DNA from: Cryptoclostridium sp964637365
GTDB lineage: Bacteria > Bacillota > Dehalobacteriia > UBA7702
Reading direction: 5' to 3'
NCBI GenBank assembly: GCA_964637365.1
Contig: CAZWWH010000015.1
Span: 1-50,425 of the forward strand
DNA length: 50,425 bases
The notes under the pieces are model-generated. The model was not told where the DNA came from. It saw only the letters and a list, made by a program, of their open reading frames with translations, and made no database searches. Position 1 is the first letter of the stretch, and every line of letters starts with the position of its first letter. Positions 25,644-34,170 of this stretch are shown here, in pieces. The translations under genes and the position numbers were made by a program.

Positions 25644-25913
25644 TTAGTTATTGTTCTGTTGCTGGCCGGGGAATTGAGTTTTGGCAGAGTTGTTGACTGC
25701 GCCGGTCTGGCCCTGGCTCATGGCCTGTTCTGCGAATGCAACCATTTTTTTGGTCATGTTGCCGCCAACATAACCGTTTTCACGGGAGCTGAGGTTTCCT
25801 TTGTCAATGTTTTCATAATCCTGGATACCAAGTTCGTTGGCTACTTCCATTTTGAAACGGTTCAATGCACCTTGTGCGCTTTTTTTAACGGGGTCGTTAT
25901 TTCTTTGAGACAT
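25644..25913 (-). CDS. Alpha/beta-type small acid-soluble spore protein
   Basis: 89 aa. SASP family features: ALNRFKMEVANELGI (the GPR cleavage region, Glu-Leu in place of the common Glu-Phe/Ile), and NGYVGGNMTKKMVAFAEQ, the DNA-binding second block. It saturates spore DNA and supplies amino acids on germination. The C-terminal tail is rich in Gln and Asn. AGGAGG precedes the ATG. No clear sigma-G promoter was found; it may be transcribed together with the small gene upstream. Confidence 0.95.
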   Translation of the reverse strand: MSQRNNDPVKKSAQGALNRFKMEVANELGIQDYENIDKGNLSSRENGYVGGNMTKKMVAFAEQAMSQGQTGAVNNSAKTQFPGQQQNNN

Positions 25914-25968
25914 AATAATATTCCTCCTATTTTTTAAATCACTGAGTAAAATTCAGTGGAAAATGATT

Positions 25969-26151
25969 TTAGTTGTTTTCTTTTTTGTTGCTGAAGCTAT
26001 TGCGGTCACATTGGGAGCAACTGTTAGAACGTTTTTCACTGGATTCGTTGTTGTTTCTCACAGTGCTGTTTTTGGCTTCGCTGCCTTGGCTGCTGCGGTT
26101 AGAAAAATCGTTATTACGGTTACTGCAATTATTCTTTTCGTTGTTTTTCAA
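25969..26151 (-). CDS. Small Asn/Ser-rich protein next to the SASP gene
   Basis: 60 aa, very hydrophilic, dominated by Asn, Ser, Lys, Arg and Glu, with a CSQCD motif and one further Cys (NCSN). TTG start; AAAGGAGGTGA, a near-perfect ribosome binding site, lies 8-9 bases upstream and is the main evidence that it is real. It is on the same strand as the SASP gene, 55 bases upstream. Composition and place suggest a spore protein (gamma-SASP- or coat-like), but no family is recognised. Confidence 0.55.
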   Translation of the reverse strand: MKNNEKNNCSNRNNDFSNRSSQGSEAKNSTVRNNNESSEKRSNSCSQCDRNSFSNKKENN

Positions 26152-26311
26152 AGGATGTCACCTCCTTTCGCTGCGTGACTATTTTTTGTTGTTTTCGATT
26201 TTTTATGCGGTTTTACGATGCTATTTATTTCCTGCCTTTTGAAAAGTGCATCATTGACTAAAAATATCTTTCCCATAGTTGGTGGCACTTATTCGTTCAA
26301 AGATTTTTTCT

Positions 26312-26347
26312 AAAATAAAAAAACGACCAAAGGTATTTAGCCGTTTT
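26312..26347 (-). terminator. Terminator after the threonine aldolase gene
   Basis: On the minus strand AAAACG...CGTTTT with an inner ACC/GGT pair, followed by TTTTATTTTA. Moderate stem, good U tract, 18 bases after the stop codon. Confidence 0.55.
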
Positions 26348-26364
26348 CATTATATTTTGTTTGT

Positions 26365-27411
26365 CTAAAAACCTAGGCTACGGTACTTTCGCAAACATGA
26401 GCAAAGAATCTCCACATCAACATCGTTCGTCGCCCAAGAAGTCACAAAACGGATGGCGGCTTTATCGTTGCCAACTTTTTCAATCAATTCAAAGCCAATG
26501 GTTTCCGACAATTCTGTAATAAATTCCCATGAGAAAATGGGAAACAATTGGTTGGAATGAGATGAACTCATCAAAGGAACATCTAAATGTTTCAAAGTTT
26601 TACGAATTTTTTCGCATTGTTTATTGGCGTGCTCCGCCAAGCGGTAGTAAAGTCCATCACGAAACATCACTTGAAATTGGAGCCCCAGTAGCCATCCTTT
26701 GGCCAAAAGACCGCCTTTCTGCTTTATAAAATAACGGAAGTCTGGCTTGAGCACATTATTGGCAATTACCAGTGCCTCCCCAAAAAGCATACCGTTTTTG
26801 GTACCGCCAATGGAAAAGGCATCGGCAATCTGAGCCAGATGTGCCATAGAGCAATCGCTTCCCGGTGCAGTAAGTGCTGAGCCGAGACGTGCTCCATCTA
26901 TATAGATCAAAAGATCGTGGTCTTGGGCAAAAGCCTTGATATCATTCAGCTCATTTCTAGTATAGATTGTACCCATTTCCGTGGTTTGGGATAGATATAT
27001 TAGTCGCGGCTTTACCATATGCTCATCACTGTGAAGACTGTAAATTTCTGCCAGGTTAGATAATTGCATCTTACCGTCAGTCGCCGGCACTGTCAAGACT
27101 TTATGTCCCGTAGACTCTATAGCGCCTGTTTCATGGACGGCAATATGACCAGTATCCACCGAGATCACCCCTTCGTGAGGACGAAGTGCAGAGGCAATCA
27201 AGGTCATATTGCATTGAGTGCCGCCCATCAAAAAATGGACATCGACATCTTCCCGCTCCACCTCAAAACGAATCAGCTTTCGAGCCTCCTCGCAAATAGC
27301 ATCGGTGCCATAACCACTATATTGATTAAGATTAATATCTGCCAAAGCTGCGAGAATTTCCGGCGCTGCTCCTTCTGTATAGTCGCTGCTAAAACGTATC
27401 AAATCAAACAC
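26365..27411 (-). CDS. ltaE: Low-specificity L-threonine aldolase
   Basis: 348-aa fold-type I PLP enzyme cleaving threonine/allo-threonine to glycine and acetaldehyde. Asp172 in YIDGARLG and Lys205 in SIGGTKNGMLFG (Schiff base) are present. It starts 6 bases after recG and may be co-transcribed with it. Other beta-eliminating lyases share this fold, so substrate is inferred. Confidence 0.88.
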   Translation of the reverse strand: MFDLIRFSSDYTEGAAPEILAALADINLNQYSGYGTDAICEEARKLIRFEVEREDVDVHFLMGGTQCNMTLIASALRPHEGVISVDTGHIAVHETGAIESTGHKVLTVPATDGKMQLSNLAEIYSLHSDEHMVKPRLIYLSQTTEMGTIYTRNELNDIKAFAQDHDLLIYIDGARLGSALTAPGSDCSMAHLAQIADAFSIGGTKNGMLFGEALVIANNVLKPDFRYFIKQKGGLLAKGWLLGLQFQVMFRDGLYYRLAEHANKQCEKIRKTLKHLDVPLMSSSHSNQLFPIFSWEFITELSETIGFELIEKVGNDKAAIRFVTSWATNDVDVEILCSCLRKYRSLGF

Positions 27412-27417
27412 ATCTCC

Positions 27418-29820
27418 TTATCCCATACTATGATTTTTTCCTAAAAATTCTGCCAAGGGGCGCCATTTTCCCTGTTGGAGCTGCGGGTCTTCTGTCAGCA
27501 ATTCCTCAGCAAAGTCTCCGGCCAATTTCAAAATCTCATGATCCACATACAAATCAGCAATTTTCAGTTCCGCCAAGCCGTGCTGTCGCGTACCGAAGAA
27601 ATCTCCGGGGCCCCGTAGCTTCAAATCCTCTTCGGCAATTTTAAAGCCATCCTGATAGTTTAACATAATTTCCATACGCTTTTTGGCGTATTCACTGTTG
27701 CCATTATATTCCAATATGCAATGACTCTGGGCTTTTCCCCGACCAATACGGCCTCGAATCTGGTGTAGCTGCGCCAAGCCAAAACGGTGAGCGTCACGAA
27801 TCATCATCACCGTGGCATTGGGAACATCAACACCAACTTCAATCACGGTAGTGGAGATTAAAACGGAAATCTTGCCGTTTCTGAAATTCTCCATGACTTC
27901 ATCTTTTTCCTTGGCCTTCATTTTACCGTGAACTAACCCTAAGGATAGCTCACGCAAAGGCCCTTTTTTTAAGCGCTCGTAAAGTTCCGTAGCAGAAACA
28001 AGATCCAGAGCCTCGCTTTCCTCCACCAAGGGACAGACAATGTAGCATTGATGGCCGGCTGCGGCATGTTTTTTAATAAAATTTAGGGCGCGACTCTCTT
28101 CTTTTTCCGTAACCACATAGGTCTTCACAGGCCTGCGGCCCGGCGGCAGTTCATCCAAAACAGAAAGGGACAATCCCGCAAATACAGTCATCGCCAAGGT
28201 GCGGGGAATAGGGGTTGCCGTTAAAATCAACGTATCAGGATGATCCCCCTTATCGGCCAAGGTTTCTCGCTGGCGTACTCCGAAGCGGTGTTGTTCATCA
28301 ATAATTACCAGAGATAAATCTTTAAACACTGTTTTATCCTCAATCAACGCATGGGTTCCCACCAGCAAATCAAGCCGCCCCGCCGCTAAATCGCGATACA
28401 CCGCTTGTTTTTCCTTACCTTTTGTTTCCCCTGTCAGAAGACCGATACGAAGACTGCTACCGTCAAAGAATTCCGAAAGCGATTGAAAATGCTGTTTTGC
28501 CAATAATTCCGTAGGAGCCATAAAAGCGCATTGATGGCCGGATCTCACGGCACGGTATACGGCAGCGGCTGCAACGGCGGTTTTTCCCGACCCCACATCA
28601 CCTTCCACCAACCGCATCATCTGTAGAGGAGAGGCCATGTCCTGAAAGATATCCTCAATGGCACGATGCTGGGCATTGGTTAAAGTAAAGGGTAAAAAGG
28701 AGGAAAACTCCTCCAAATTCCCTTTTGTCTGAGAAGCCCCCGGAACCTCCAGGTGGCGCTCCTCCGTGCCCTGTGCCATACGCAGTAAAAAGAATTCATC
28801 AAAAACCAAACGACGGCGGGCATCCTGCAATTCATCCAAAGTATCGGGAAAATGGTAATGCTGGATGGCCCATTCCCGTCCCACAAAATCAAATCGCTGT
28901 CGAACATCCTCCGGTAAAAATTCTTCGATGGTTCCTTGTTTTTCCGCTAAAGCACTTTTCACAATGGTGCGTAAAAGCTTCTGACTGATCCCCTCAGTAA
29001 GACCGTAAATAGGAAGAATCCCAAAGCCGTCTTTATGCTCTGCCGGAGAAAATTCAGATACGGTAAACTGCCGCTTGCCATATCGAAAATCAGCACGGCC
29101 GTAGAGGAGGACTTCATCCCCTTCTTGAATCTGGTCTTTCAGCCAGGCTTGGTTAAACCAAAGAGCAACAATGCCGCCGCTGTCATCGGTAACATAAGCC
29201 TTAAAAAGCTGCAAATTCTTTTTTAGTCGCAGCAGTTCTGTCTTCTGTACCATACCACAAATCACACATGAAGTCTTCCCCTCTGCCGTCAACGATCCAA
29301 TGGGAGTAATTTCTCGACGATCCTCATGACGTTTTGGAAAATATTCTACCAAATCATCAACAGTAGAAATTCCCAATTTTTTCAGCAAGCCCATGCGTTT
29401 AGGGCCCACATTTTTTAAATATTGTAGGGAATTGCTGCTAGCTTTACTCTGTTTGTTGGTTGGACTTGCTTTTTTCTTTGGCGCCTCTGTCTGTTTCGTG
29501 TTGGATCTTCCAATCTTCGGAGCTACTTTTTTTTGTTCCATTGGCGACTGTTTTAGCGGTAACACAGGAGACGAGGGGTCCCCCTCTTCTCCCACCTGCA
29601 ACAAAACGAAAATTCTCTTCAAAATTTCACGGCGAGCCTCCAGATTAGCACTGTTATAATGAACCGCCAAGGTCATAGAGGCTCTGGCTCTGGGGTCTTC
29701 GTCTCCACTGAGACGTTCCTCCACAAAGCGAGAAAAGCCGCCGAATACGGTGGTATCACCGTATCCCCTGCGGCTTTCTTTTTTGATCACTTCAATGATA
29801 TCCTGATATTTTTTATTCAT
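27418..29820 (-). CDS. recG: ATP-dependent DNA helicase RecG with N-terminal extension
   Basis: 800 aa; remodels stalled replication forks and branched DNA. The canonical protein begins near residue 131 (SLQYLKNVGPKR, wedge domain), followed by Walker A GDVGSGKTAVA, IIDEQHRFGV and helicase motifs to the C-terminus. Residues 1-75 form an extra helical domain and 76-130 a Lys/Ser/Pro/Gln-rich linker, about 120 residues more than E. coli RecG. Sits in the usual gls24-fakA-recG order. Confidence 0.96.
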   Translation of the reverse strand: MNKKYQDIIEVIKKESRRGYGDTTVFGGFSRFVEERLSGDEDPRARASMTLAVHYNSANLEARREILKRIFVLLQVGEEGDPSSPVLPLKQSPMEQKKVAPKIGRSNTKQTEAPKKKASPTNKQSKASSNSLQYLKNVGPKRMGLLKKLGISTVDDLVEYFPKRHEDRREITPIGSLTAEGKTSCVICGMVQKTELLRLKKNLQLFKAYVTDDSGGIVALWFNQAWLKDQIQEGDEVLLYGRADFRYGKRQFTVSEFSPAEHKDGFGILPIYGLTEGISQKLLRTIVKSALAEKQGTIEEFLPEDVRQRFDFVGREWAIQHYHFPDTLDELQDARRRLVFDEFFLLRMAQGTEERHLEVPGASQTKGNLEEFSSFLPFTLTNAQHRAIEDIFQDMASPLQMMRLVEGDVGSGKTAVAAAAVYRAVRSGHQCAFMAPTELLAKQHFQSLSEFFDGSSLRIGLLTGETKGKEKQAVYRDLAAGRLDLLVGTHALIEDKTVFKDLSLVIIDEQHRFGVRQRETLADKGDHPDTLILTATPIPRTLAMTVFAGLSLSVLDELPPGRRPVKTYVVTEKEESRALNFIKKHAAAGHQCYIVCPLVEESEALDLVSATELYERLKKGPLRELSLGLVHGKMKAKEKDEVMENFRNGKISVLISTTVIEVGVDVPNATVMMIRDAHRFGLAQLHQIRGRIGRGKAQSHCILEYNGNSEYAKKRMEIMLNYQDGFKIAEEDLKLRGPGDFFGTRQHGLAELKIADLYVDHEILKLAGDFAEELLTEDPQLQQGKWRPLAEFLGKNHSMG

Positions 29821-29826
29821 GTTCCA

Positions 29827-31482
29827 TTATTCCAAAGAGATCAAATAGTAGTAGAGAGGCTGTCCGCCTTGGTAAACTTCAATATCCAAGTCGGAATATT
29901 GTTCCCCAATGACCTCTGCCATTTCATTGGCAGCTTCCTCGGTAACGTCTTCTCCATAGTACAGCGTCAGAAGAGAAGCGTCCTCATCGCTCATTGCTTC
30001 CACCAATTTTAGAACAGCGTCGTTCAAAGATGCGTTGGCGCAAACAATTTCTCCATCCATCAAGCAGAGAATGTCATTTGCTTTAATTTCAATACCGTTA
30101 ACTGAAGTGTCACGAATGGCATAAGTTACTTCTCCATTTTTCACAGCATCCAAGGAGGCTGTCATTTCTTCGGCATTTTCCTCTGCGCTGGCTTCGGAAT
30201 TGAATTGAAGTAAAGCGCTTAAACCTTGGGTAATATACTTCGAGGGAACAACGGACACTGGCTGCTCTGCCATGGATACAACTTGTTGTGCGGCGAGAAT
30301 GATATTACTGTTATTGGGCAAAATCACGATTTCTTTAGCGTTGACCTTGTCCATACAAGCCATGATATCTTCGGCGCTGGGATTCATCGTTTGTCCACCG
30401 GAAATCACTTCATCGGCGCCGAGGCTTTTAAAAATCTCAGCCATGCCATCACCTGCTGCAACGGCAATGATACCGCAGGTCTTTTGGGGTTCTTTCGCTA
30501 CAGCCGCAGCCCGAGCAGCTTCGGCTTCCTTTTTCTCCCGAGCTTCTCTGGCCATTTGCTCCTTCATATTTTCCACTTTGATATCAAAGAGCTCCCCGAC
30601 TGTCAAAGCATAGCTAATAATTTTCCCGGGATCATTGGTATGGAAATGAACTTTGATAATGCCTTCATCTCCCACCACCACAAGAGAATCGCCGTCGCGC
30701 TGTTCCAATTCACTGCGCACAGCTTCATGACTCTTATTGGCGTTATGAATCATCAATTCCGTACAATAACGGTAGGTGATTTCCGATTCTTGAATTTCCG
30801 CGGAAAAAGCAGCGGTTTTATCAGGGACATCAGAAAGATCCGAAAGCTTCGGAAGACTGTCAAGGCCTTTTCCTTCCAGTGCCAATAAACACCCCTGCAT
30901 AATGTACATAAAGCCTTGTCCACCGGAATCCACCACACCAGCTTCCTTTAATACGGGGAGCTGATTGGGCGTATTTTCTAAAGCCTTTTTCCCAGCCTCC
31001 ATGGCATGACTCATCACAACAACCATGTCTTTTTCATGGGAGGCACTCTCTACAGCCGCATCGGCAAAATGACGGCTTACTGTCAGAATGGTGCCCTCCA
31101 CTGGCTTCAAAACGCTTTTATAGGCCACTTCCACACCTTTTTGCAAAGCAACAGCCAAAGCGCTGGCATCAATGACGCTCTGGTTTTGCAAGGACATGGT
31201 AAAACCACGCAAAATCTGAGACAAAATCACCCCCGAATTACCTCGAGCTCCCATAAGAGCCCCTCGGGAAACCGTGGCGCAAATCTCCTTCAATCCCATG
31301 GATTCATCTAAATTCTTAATGGCGCTTTTAATGGTAAGCCCCATATTGGTACCGGTATCACCATCGGGCACAGGAAACACATTCAGAGCATTTACCCGAT
31401 CTCTATTCTGGCTCAACACTGCTTCGCCCATACGAAAAAAATCCCGCAATTCGGCGGAAGATAATGTTTCTATGGTAGACAT
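29827..31482 (-). CDS. fakA: Fatty acid kinase, DhaL/DAK2 protein (YloV/FakA)
   Basis: 551 aa. N-terminal DhaL (DAK2) ATP-binding domain with NVFPVPDGDTGTNM and GARGNSGVILSQI, a central linker with a charged KEAEAARAAAV stretch, and a C-terminal FakA-type domain. It phosphorylates fatty acids presented by a FakB (DegV) protein, none of which is in the window. Follows gls24 by 16 bases. Confidence 0.92.
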   Translation of the reverse strand: MSTIETLSSAELRDFFRMGEAVLSQNRDRVNALNVFPVPDGDTGTNMGLTIKSAIKNLDESMGLKEICATVSRGALMGARGNSGVILSQILRGFTMSLQNQSVIDASALAVALQKGVEVAYKSVLKPVEGTILTVSRHFADAAVESASHEKDMVVVMSHAMEAGKKALENTPNQLPVLKEAGVVDSGGQGFMYIMQGCLLALEGKGLDSLPKLSDLSDVPDKTAAFSAEIQESEITYRYCTELMIHNANKSHEAVRSELEQRDGDSLVVVGDEGIIKVHFHTNDPGKIISYALTVGELFDIKVENMKEQMAREAREKKEAEAARAAAVAKEPQKTCGIIAVAAGDGMAEIFKSLGADEVISGGQTMNPSAEDIMACMDKVNAKEIVILPNNSNIILAAQQVVSMAEQPVSVVPSKYITQGLSALLQFNSEASAEENAEEMTASLDAVKNGEVTYAIRDTSVNGIEIKANDILCLMDGEIVCANASLNDAVLKLVEAMSDEDASLLTLYYGEDVTEEAANEMAEVIGEQYSDLDIEVYQGGQPLYYYLISLE

Positions 31483-31498
31483 AAAATGATTTTCCTCC

Positions 31499-31843
31499 TC
31501 AATCCATGACCCGGATCCCAGTAATTCGGATCTCTAAACGGTCAATGGTCATCCCTGTTGCTTGTTCCACGGCATAGTGAACAGCCTCGGAAACATTTTT
31601 TGCAACCTCCGAGATTTTCGTGCCGTAAAGCACATGGATTTGTACTAAAATATTTATAGCATTATCTTTTACTTTGACTTCTACGCCTTTGTTTCCGCTC
31701 TCTCCTCGGACAAATTGGGCAAAATTTTTCGCAGGCATCCCCACCACGCCAAAGCATTCAGAAACTGCCTTATAAGCCAGCTGGGCAATGGCGGTGGTGC
31801 TAATAACGACTGCGCCTGCATCCGTCAAAATCGTATTGCTCAT
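31499..31843 (-). CDS. Asp23/Gls24 family protein (YloU)
   Basis: 114 aa, typical of the YloU-type Asp23 envelope-stress/wall-associated family; ends LEIRITGIRVMD. First gene of gls24-fakA-recG. GGAGGTG is upstream, with a promoter at 31883-31911. Confidence 0.9.
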   Translation of the reverse strand: MSNTILTDAGAVVISTTAIAQLAYKAVSECFGVVGMPAKNFAQFVRGESGNKGVEVKVKDNAINILVQIHVLYGTKISEVAKNVSEAVHYAVEQATGMTIDRLEIRITGIRVMD

Positions 31844-31882
31844 GATTACACCTCCTGTAATCGTATTTTAGCTTTTCATGTG

Positions 31883-31911
31883 ATTATACCATAGAAAGTG
31901 AAAAAAGTAAA
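31883..31911 (-). promoter_or_regulatory. Promoter of gls24-fakA-recG
   Basis: Minus strand TTTACT (31906-31911), 17 bases, TATAAT (31883-31888), 40 bases before the gene start. Confidence 0.65.
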
Positions 31912-31991
31912 TTATTACCGTTCCTAAATCTTCGACGAAGATAACCATTTCCATTTATTTTTTGCAAAAACTCTAGATTTTATTAAGAAAA

Positions 31992-32026
31992 AACGGTGCG
32001 TTTCTTATTATCAAGAAAGCACCGTT
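31992..32026 (-). terminator. Terminator after rng
   Basis: AACGGTGC/GCACCGTT plus TTTCTT/AAGAAA with one bulged base, 14 pairs, followed on the minus strand by TTTTTTCTT. It also separates rng from the gls24 promoter region. Confidence 0.85.
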
Positions 32027-32030
32027 ATTT

Positions 32031-33497
32031 TTAGTGATCCAGGGAAAACTCCGGTCGAATCGTAACGTCATTACCACCAACTTCGGCTTCGCAAAGAATC
32101 AGCTGTTTTCCCGTTTCGTTCTCCCATTTCGCATTGAGTTTGTTATGACGAATATAGCGAATGACATCGGCAGCGGCTTCAATGCGAATGGCGTCGGCTT
32201 CGGTCTGCCGGGCCTGTTTATTGACCTCATGGCGAATTTGCAAACAAATCATAGAAGGATTAAATACCCTGCCTCGTCCGTCACAAAATTCACATTCATT
32301 ATCCATCATTTGGTTTAAGCCATGACCGGTTTTTTTCCGCGTCATTTCCAACAAGCCAAGCTGGGTAAGTCCCAAAATATTGGTTTTTACCCGATCCTTT
32401 TTTAGTTCATTAGCCAAGGCTGCAATGACCTTTTCCCGATCCTCTGGTTTTTCCATATCAATAAAGTCGATGATGATAATACCGCCGATATTGCGAAGAC
32501 GCACCTGGCGGACGATTTCCTCCACAGCCTCTAAATTGGCATTGACTACGGTATCCTCCAGGTTCGTTGTTCCTACATATTTCCCAGTATTCACATCAAT
32601 AGCCGTGAGTGCTTCGGTATTATCAATGATAATATGCCCGCCGTTTTTTAACCAGGCTTTACGCTTTCCTGCTTTTTTGATTTCCTCAATGAGATTGTAC
32701 TCCTCAAAGACCTCCATCATGTCGCGAATCACCACACGCTTTTTGTAATCCCCGGGGAAGAATTGCAGTCCGTCCATAACAGAGTCATAGGTTTCCTGGC
32801 TGTTCACGATAATGCGGCTGACCTCATCGGTAACCTGATCCCGCATGATGCTGGACAGGAGGTTAAGGTCTTTATAGATAAGCTTGCTCCCTTTGGAGTG
32901 AACGCTCTTATTGACGATTTTGGACCATACACTTTTGAGCCATTTGAGATCAGAAACCAACTCATCCTCTCCGGCCCCTTGGGCCACAGTTCGAACGATA
33001 AGCCCCATATTTTCCGGACAAATTTTTTCCGCCAAAGCCGTTAAACGGCCGCGCTCATCTTCATCCTCAATCCGACGGGAAATACCGATATAAGAAACAG
33101 TGGGCATCAACACCAAATAGCGGCCAGCCAAAGTTAAATGAGTAGTGACCCGAGCCCCTTTGGTTGGCGTGGGTTCTTTCACAATCTGAATCAGGATCTC
33201 CTGATTTTTTTTCAGCAAATCACTGATTTCCACATTGGCAACATTATTATTTTCACCGTCCATGGCGGTTTTGGGAAGTACTTCACGAATATAAAGAAAG
33301 CTGTTTTTACTGAGACCAATATCAACAAAAGCTGCTTGCATCCCAGGCAGTACATTTTCCACAACACCTTTGTAGATGTTTCCCGTCAGACGTTCTTCAT
33401 CGGCACGGTCAATATAAAGCTCCACTAAGCGGTGGTCCTCGATCACAGCCACCATGGTTTCGTCAGACTCGGCACGAATGATAATTTCTTTTTCCAT
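32031..33497 (-). CDS. rng: Ribonuclease E/G family protein
   Basis: 488 aa from ATG 33497 (AGGTGAGAG upstream). N-terminal S1 domain (NIYKGVVENVLPGMQAAFVDIG), then the catalytic DNase I-like region with the metal-binding aspartates of IDVNTGKYVG and IIIDFIDMEKPEDR, and the Zn-link CEFCDGRG. Initiates rRNA and mRNA processing at AU-rich single-stranded sites. Ends the mre/min/rodA cluster; rplU-rpmA, often next, are absent. Confidence 0.95.
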   Translation of the reverse strand: MEKEIIIRAESDETMVAVIEDHRLVELYIDRADEERLTGNIYKGVVENVLPGMQAAFVDIGLSKNSFLYIREVLPKTAMDGENNNVANVEISDLLKKNQEILIQIVKEPTPTKGARVTTHLTLAGRYLVLMPTVSYIGISRRIEDEDERGRLTALAEKICPENMGLIVRTVAQGAGEDELVSDLKWLKSVWSKIVNKSVHSKGSKLIYKDLNLLSSIMRDQVTDEVSRIIVNSQETYDSVMDGLQFFPGDYKKRVVIRDMMEVFEEYNLIEEIKKAGKRKAWLKNGGHIIIDNTEALTAIDVNTGKYVGTTNLEDTVVNANLEAVEEIVRQVRLRNIGGIIIIDFIDMEKPEDREKVIAALANELKKDRVKTNILGLTQLGLLEMTRKKTGHGLNQMMDNECEFCDGRGRVFNPSMICLQIRHEVNKQARQTEADAIRIEAAADVIRYIRHNKLNAKWENETGKQLILCEAEVGGNDVTIRPEFSLDH

Positions 33498-33519
33498 AAT
33501 ACTCTCACCTTTTTCCAAA

Positions 33520-34170
33520 TCAGGGATTGCTGCGGCGCTCTCCTTCTTTAATATATAGCCCTAAGCGTTGTACCCTGATATCTCCAATTATATCCCAATA
33601 TCCCAATGCTGTCAAAAGTTCTTCCGGACGCAGAGAACCGCGATTTCCCAGGGATACGGATATAAATAGGATTTGCTCTTGCACTTTCATGTCATTCACA
33701 AAAGCACGAAGGTCGATTTCCTTATCTCCTTTGGGACTATGGCGCACATGGATATGATGTTCCTCTGCCATAAAATCTAATACACGCTGTTCCAATTCAT
33801 CCATACAATCCTCAGGGAAAATAGCTTGATATTGCGCTTCATTAATAACAGCTTCCAGAAGCTTTGTGCCTTCAGGTAATTCCCGAACCTTCAAAACGCG
33901 AACCTCCGGCGGCAAAACACTATTCAGTCCCTCAACAACAGTATTTCCCTTGAGATAGGTTTTAAATTCCATATCAATGTATTCACCCAAACCTTCAATG
34001 CCAACACCTTTGGCAGGTCCCAAAGAGAGCTTAGGACGAGGATTAAAACCTTGGGACCAGGCAATGGGCAGTCCGGAGCGAAGCAAAGCCCTTTGCCATA
34101 GACGCATCATTTCCAGATGGGACAAAAAGGAAAGATGGCCTTTGACCTCATATTTTACTCGGAATCGCAT
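33520..34170 (-). CDS. TIGR03936 / DUF2344 protein
   Basis: 216 aa from ATG 34170 (GGAGG 10 bases upstream, inside the end of the previous gene). Characteristic GHLSFLSHLEMMRLWQRALLRS and WSQGFNPRPKLSLG. The family is nearly always coupled to the TIGR03960 B12-binding radical SAM gene and rng; no reaction is established to my knowledge. Overlaps TIGR03960 by 16 bases. Confidence 0.88.
   Translation of the reverse strand: MRFRVKYEVKGHLSFLSHLEMMRLWQRALLRSGLPIAWSQGFNPRPKLSLGPAKGVGIEGLGEYIDMEFKTYLKGNTVVEGLNSVLPPEVRVLKVRELPEGTKLLEAVINEAQYQAIFPEDCMDELEQRVLDFMAEEHHIHVRHSPKGDKEIDLRAFVNDMKVQEQILFISVSLGNRGSLRPEELLTALGYWDIIGDIRVQRLGLYIKEGERRSNP

Noticed and set aside
25963..26242. Hydrophobic open frames on the plus strand opposite the Asn/Ser-rich gene
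   Set aside because: They mirror the Asn/Ser codons of the minus-strand gene, which has the better ribosome binding site.
23000..26364. Prophage attachment-site repeats flanking the phage-derived operon
   Set aside because: I found no matching direct repeats around the operon and no tRNA gene nearby.
25914..26364. Sigma-G promoters for the spore genes
   Set aside because: No pair of elements near the expected consensus and spacing could be supported.
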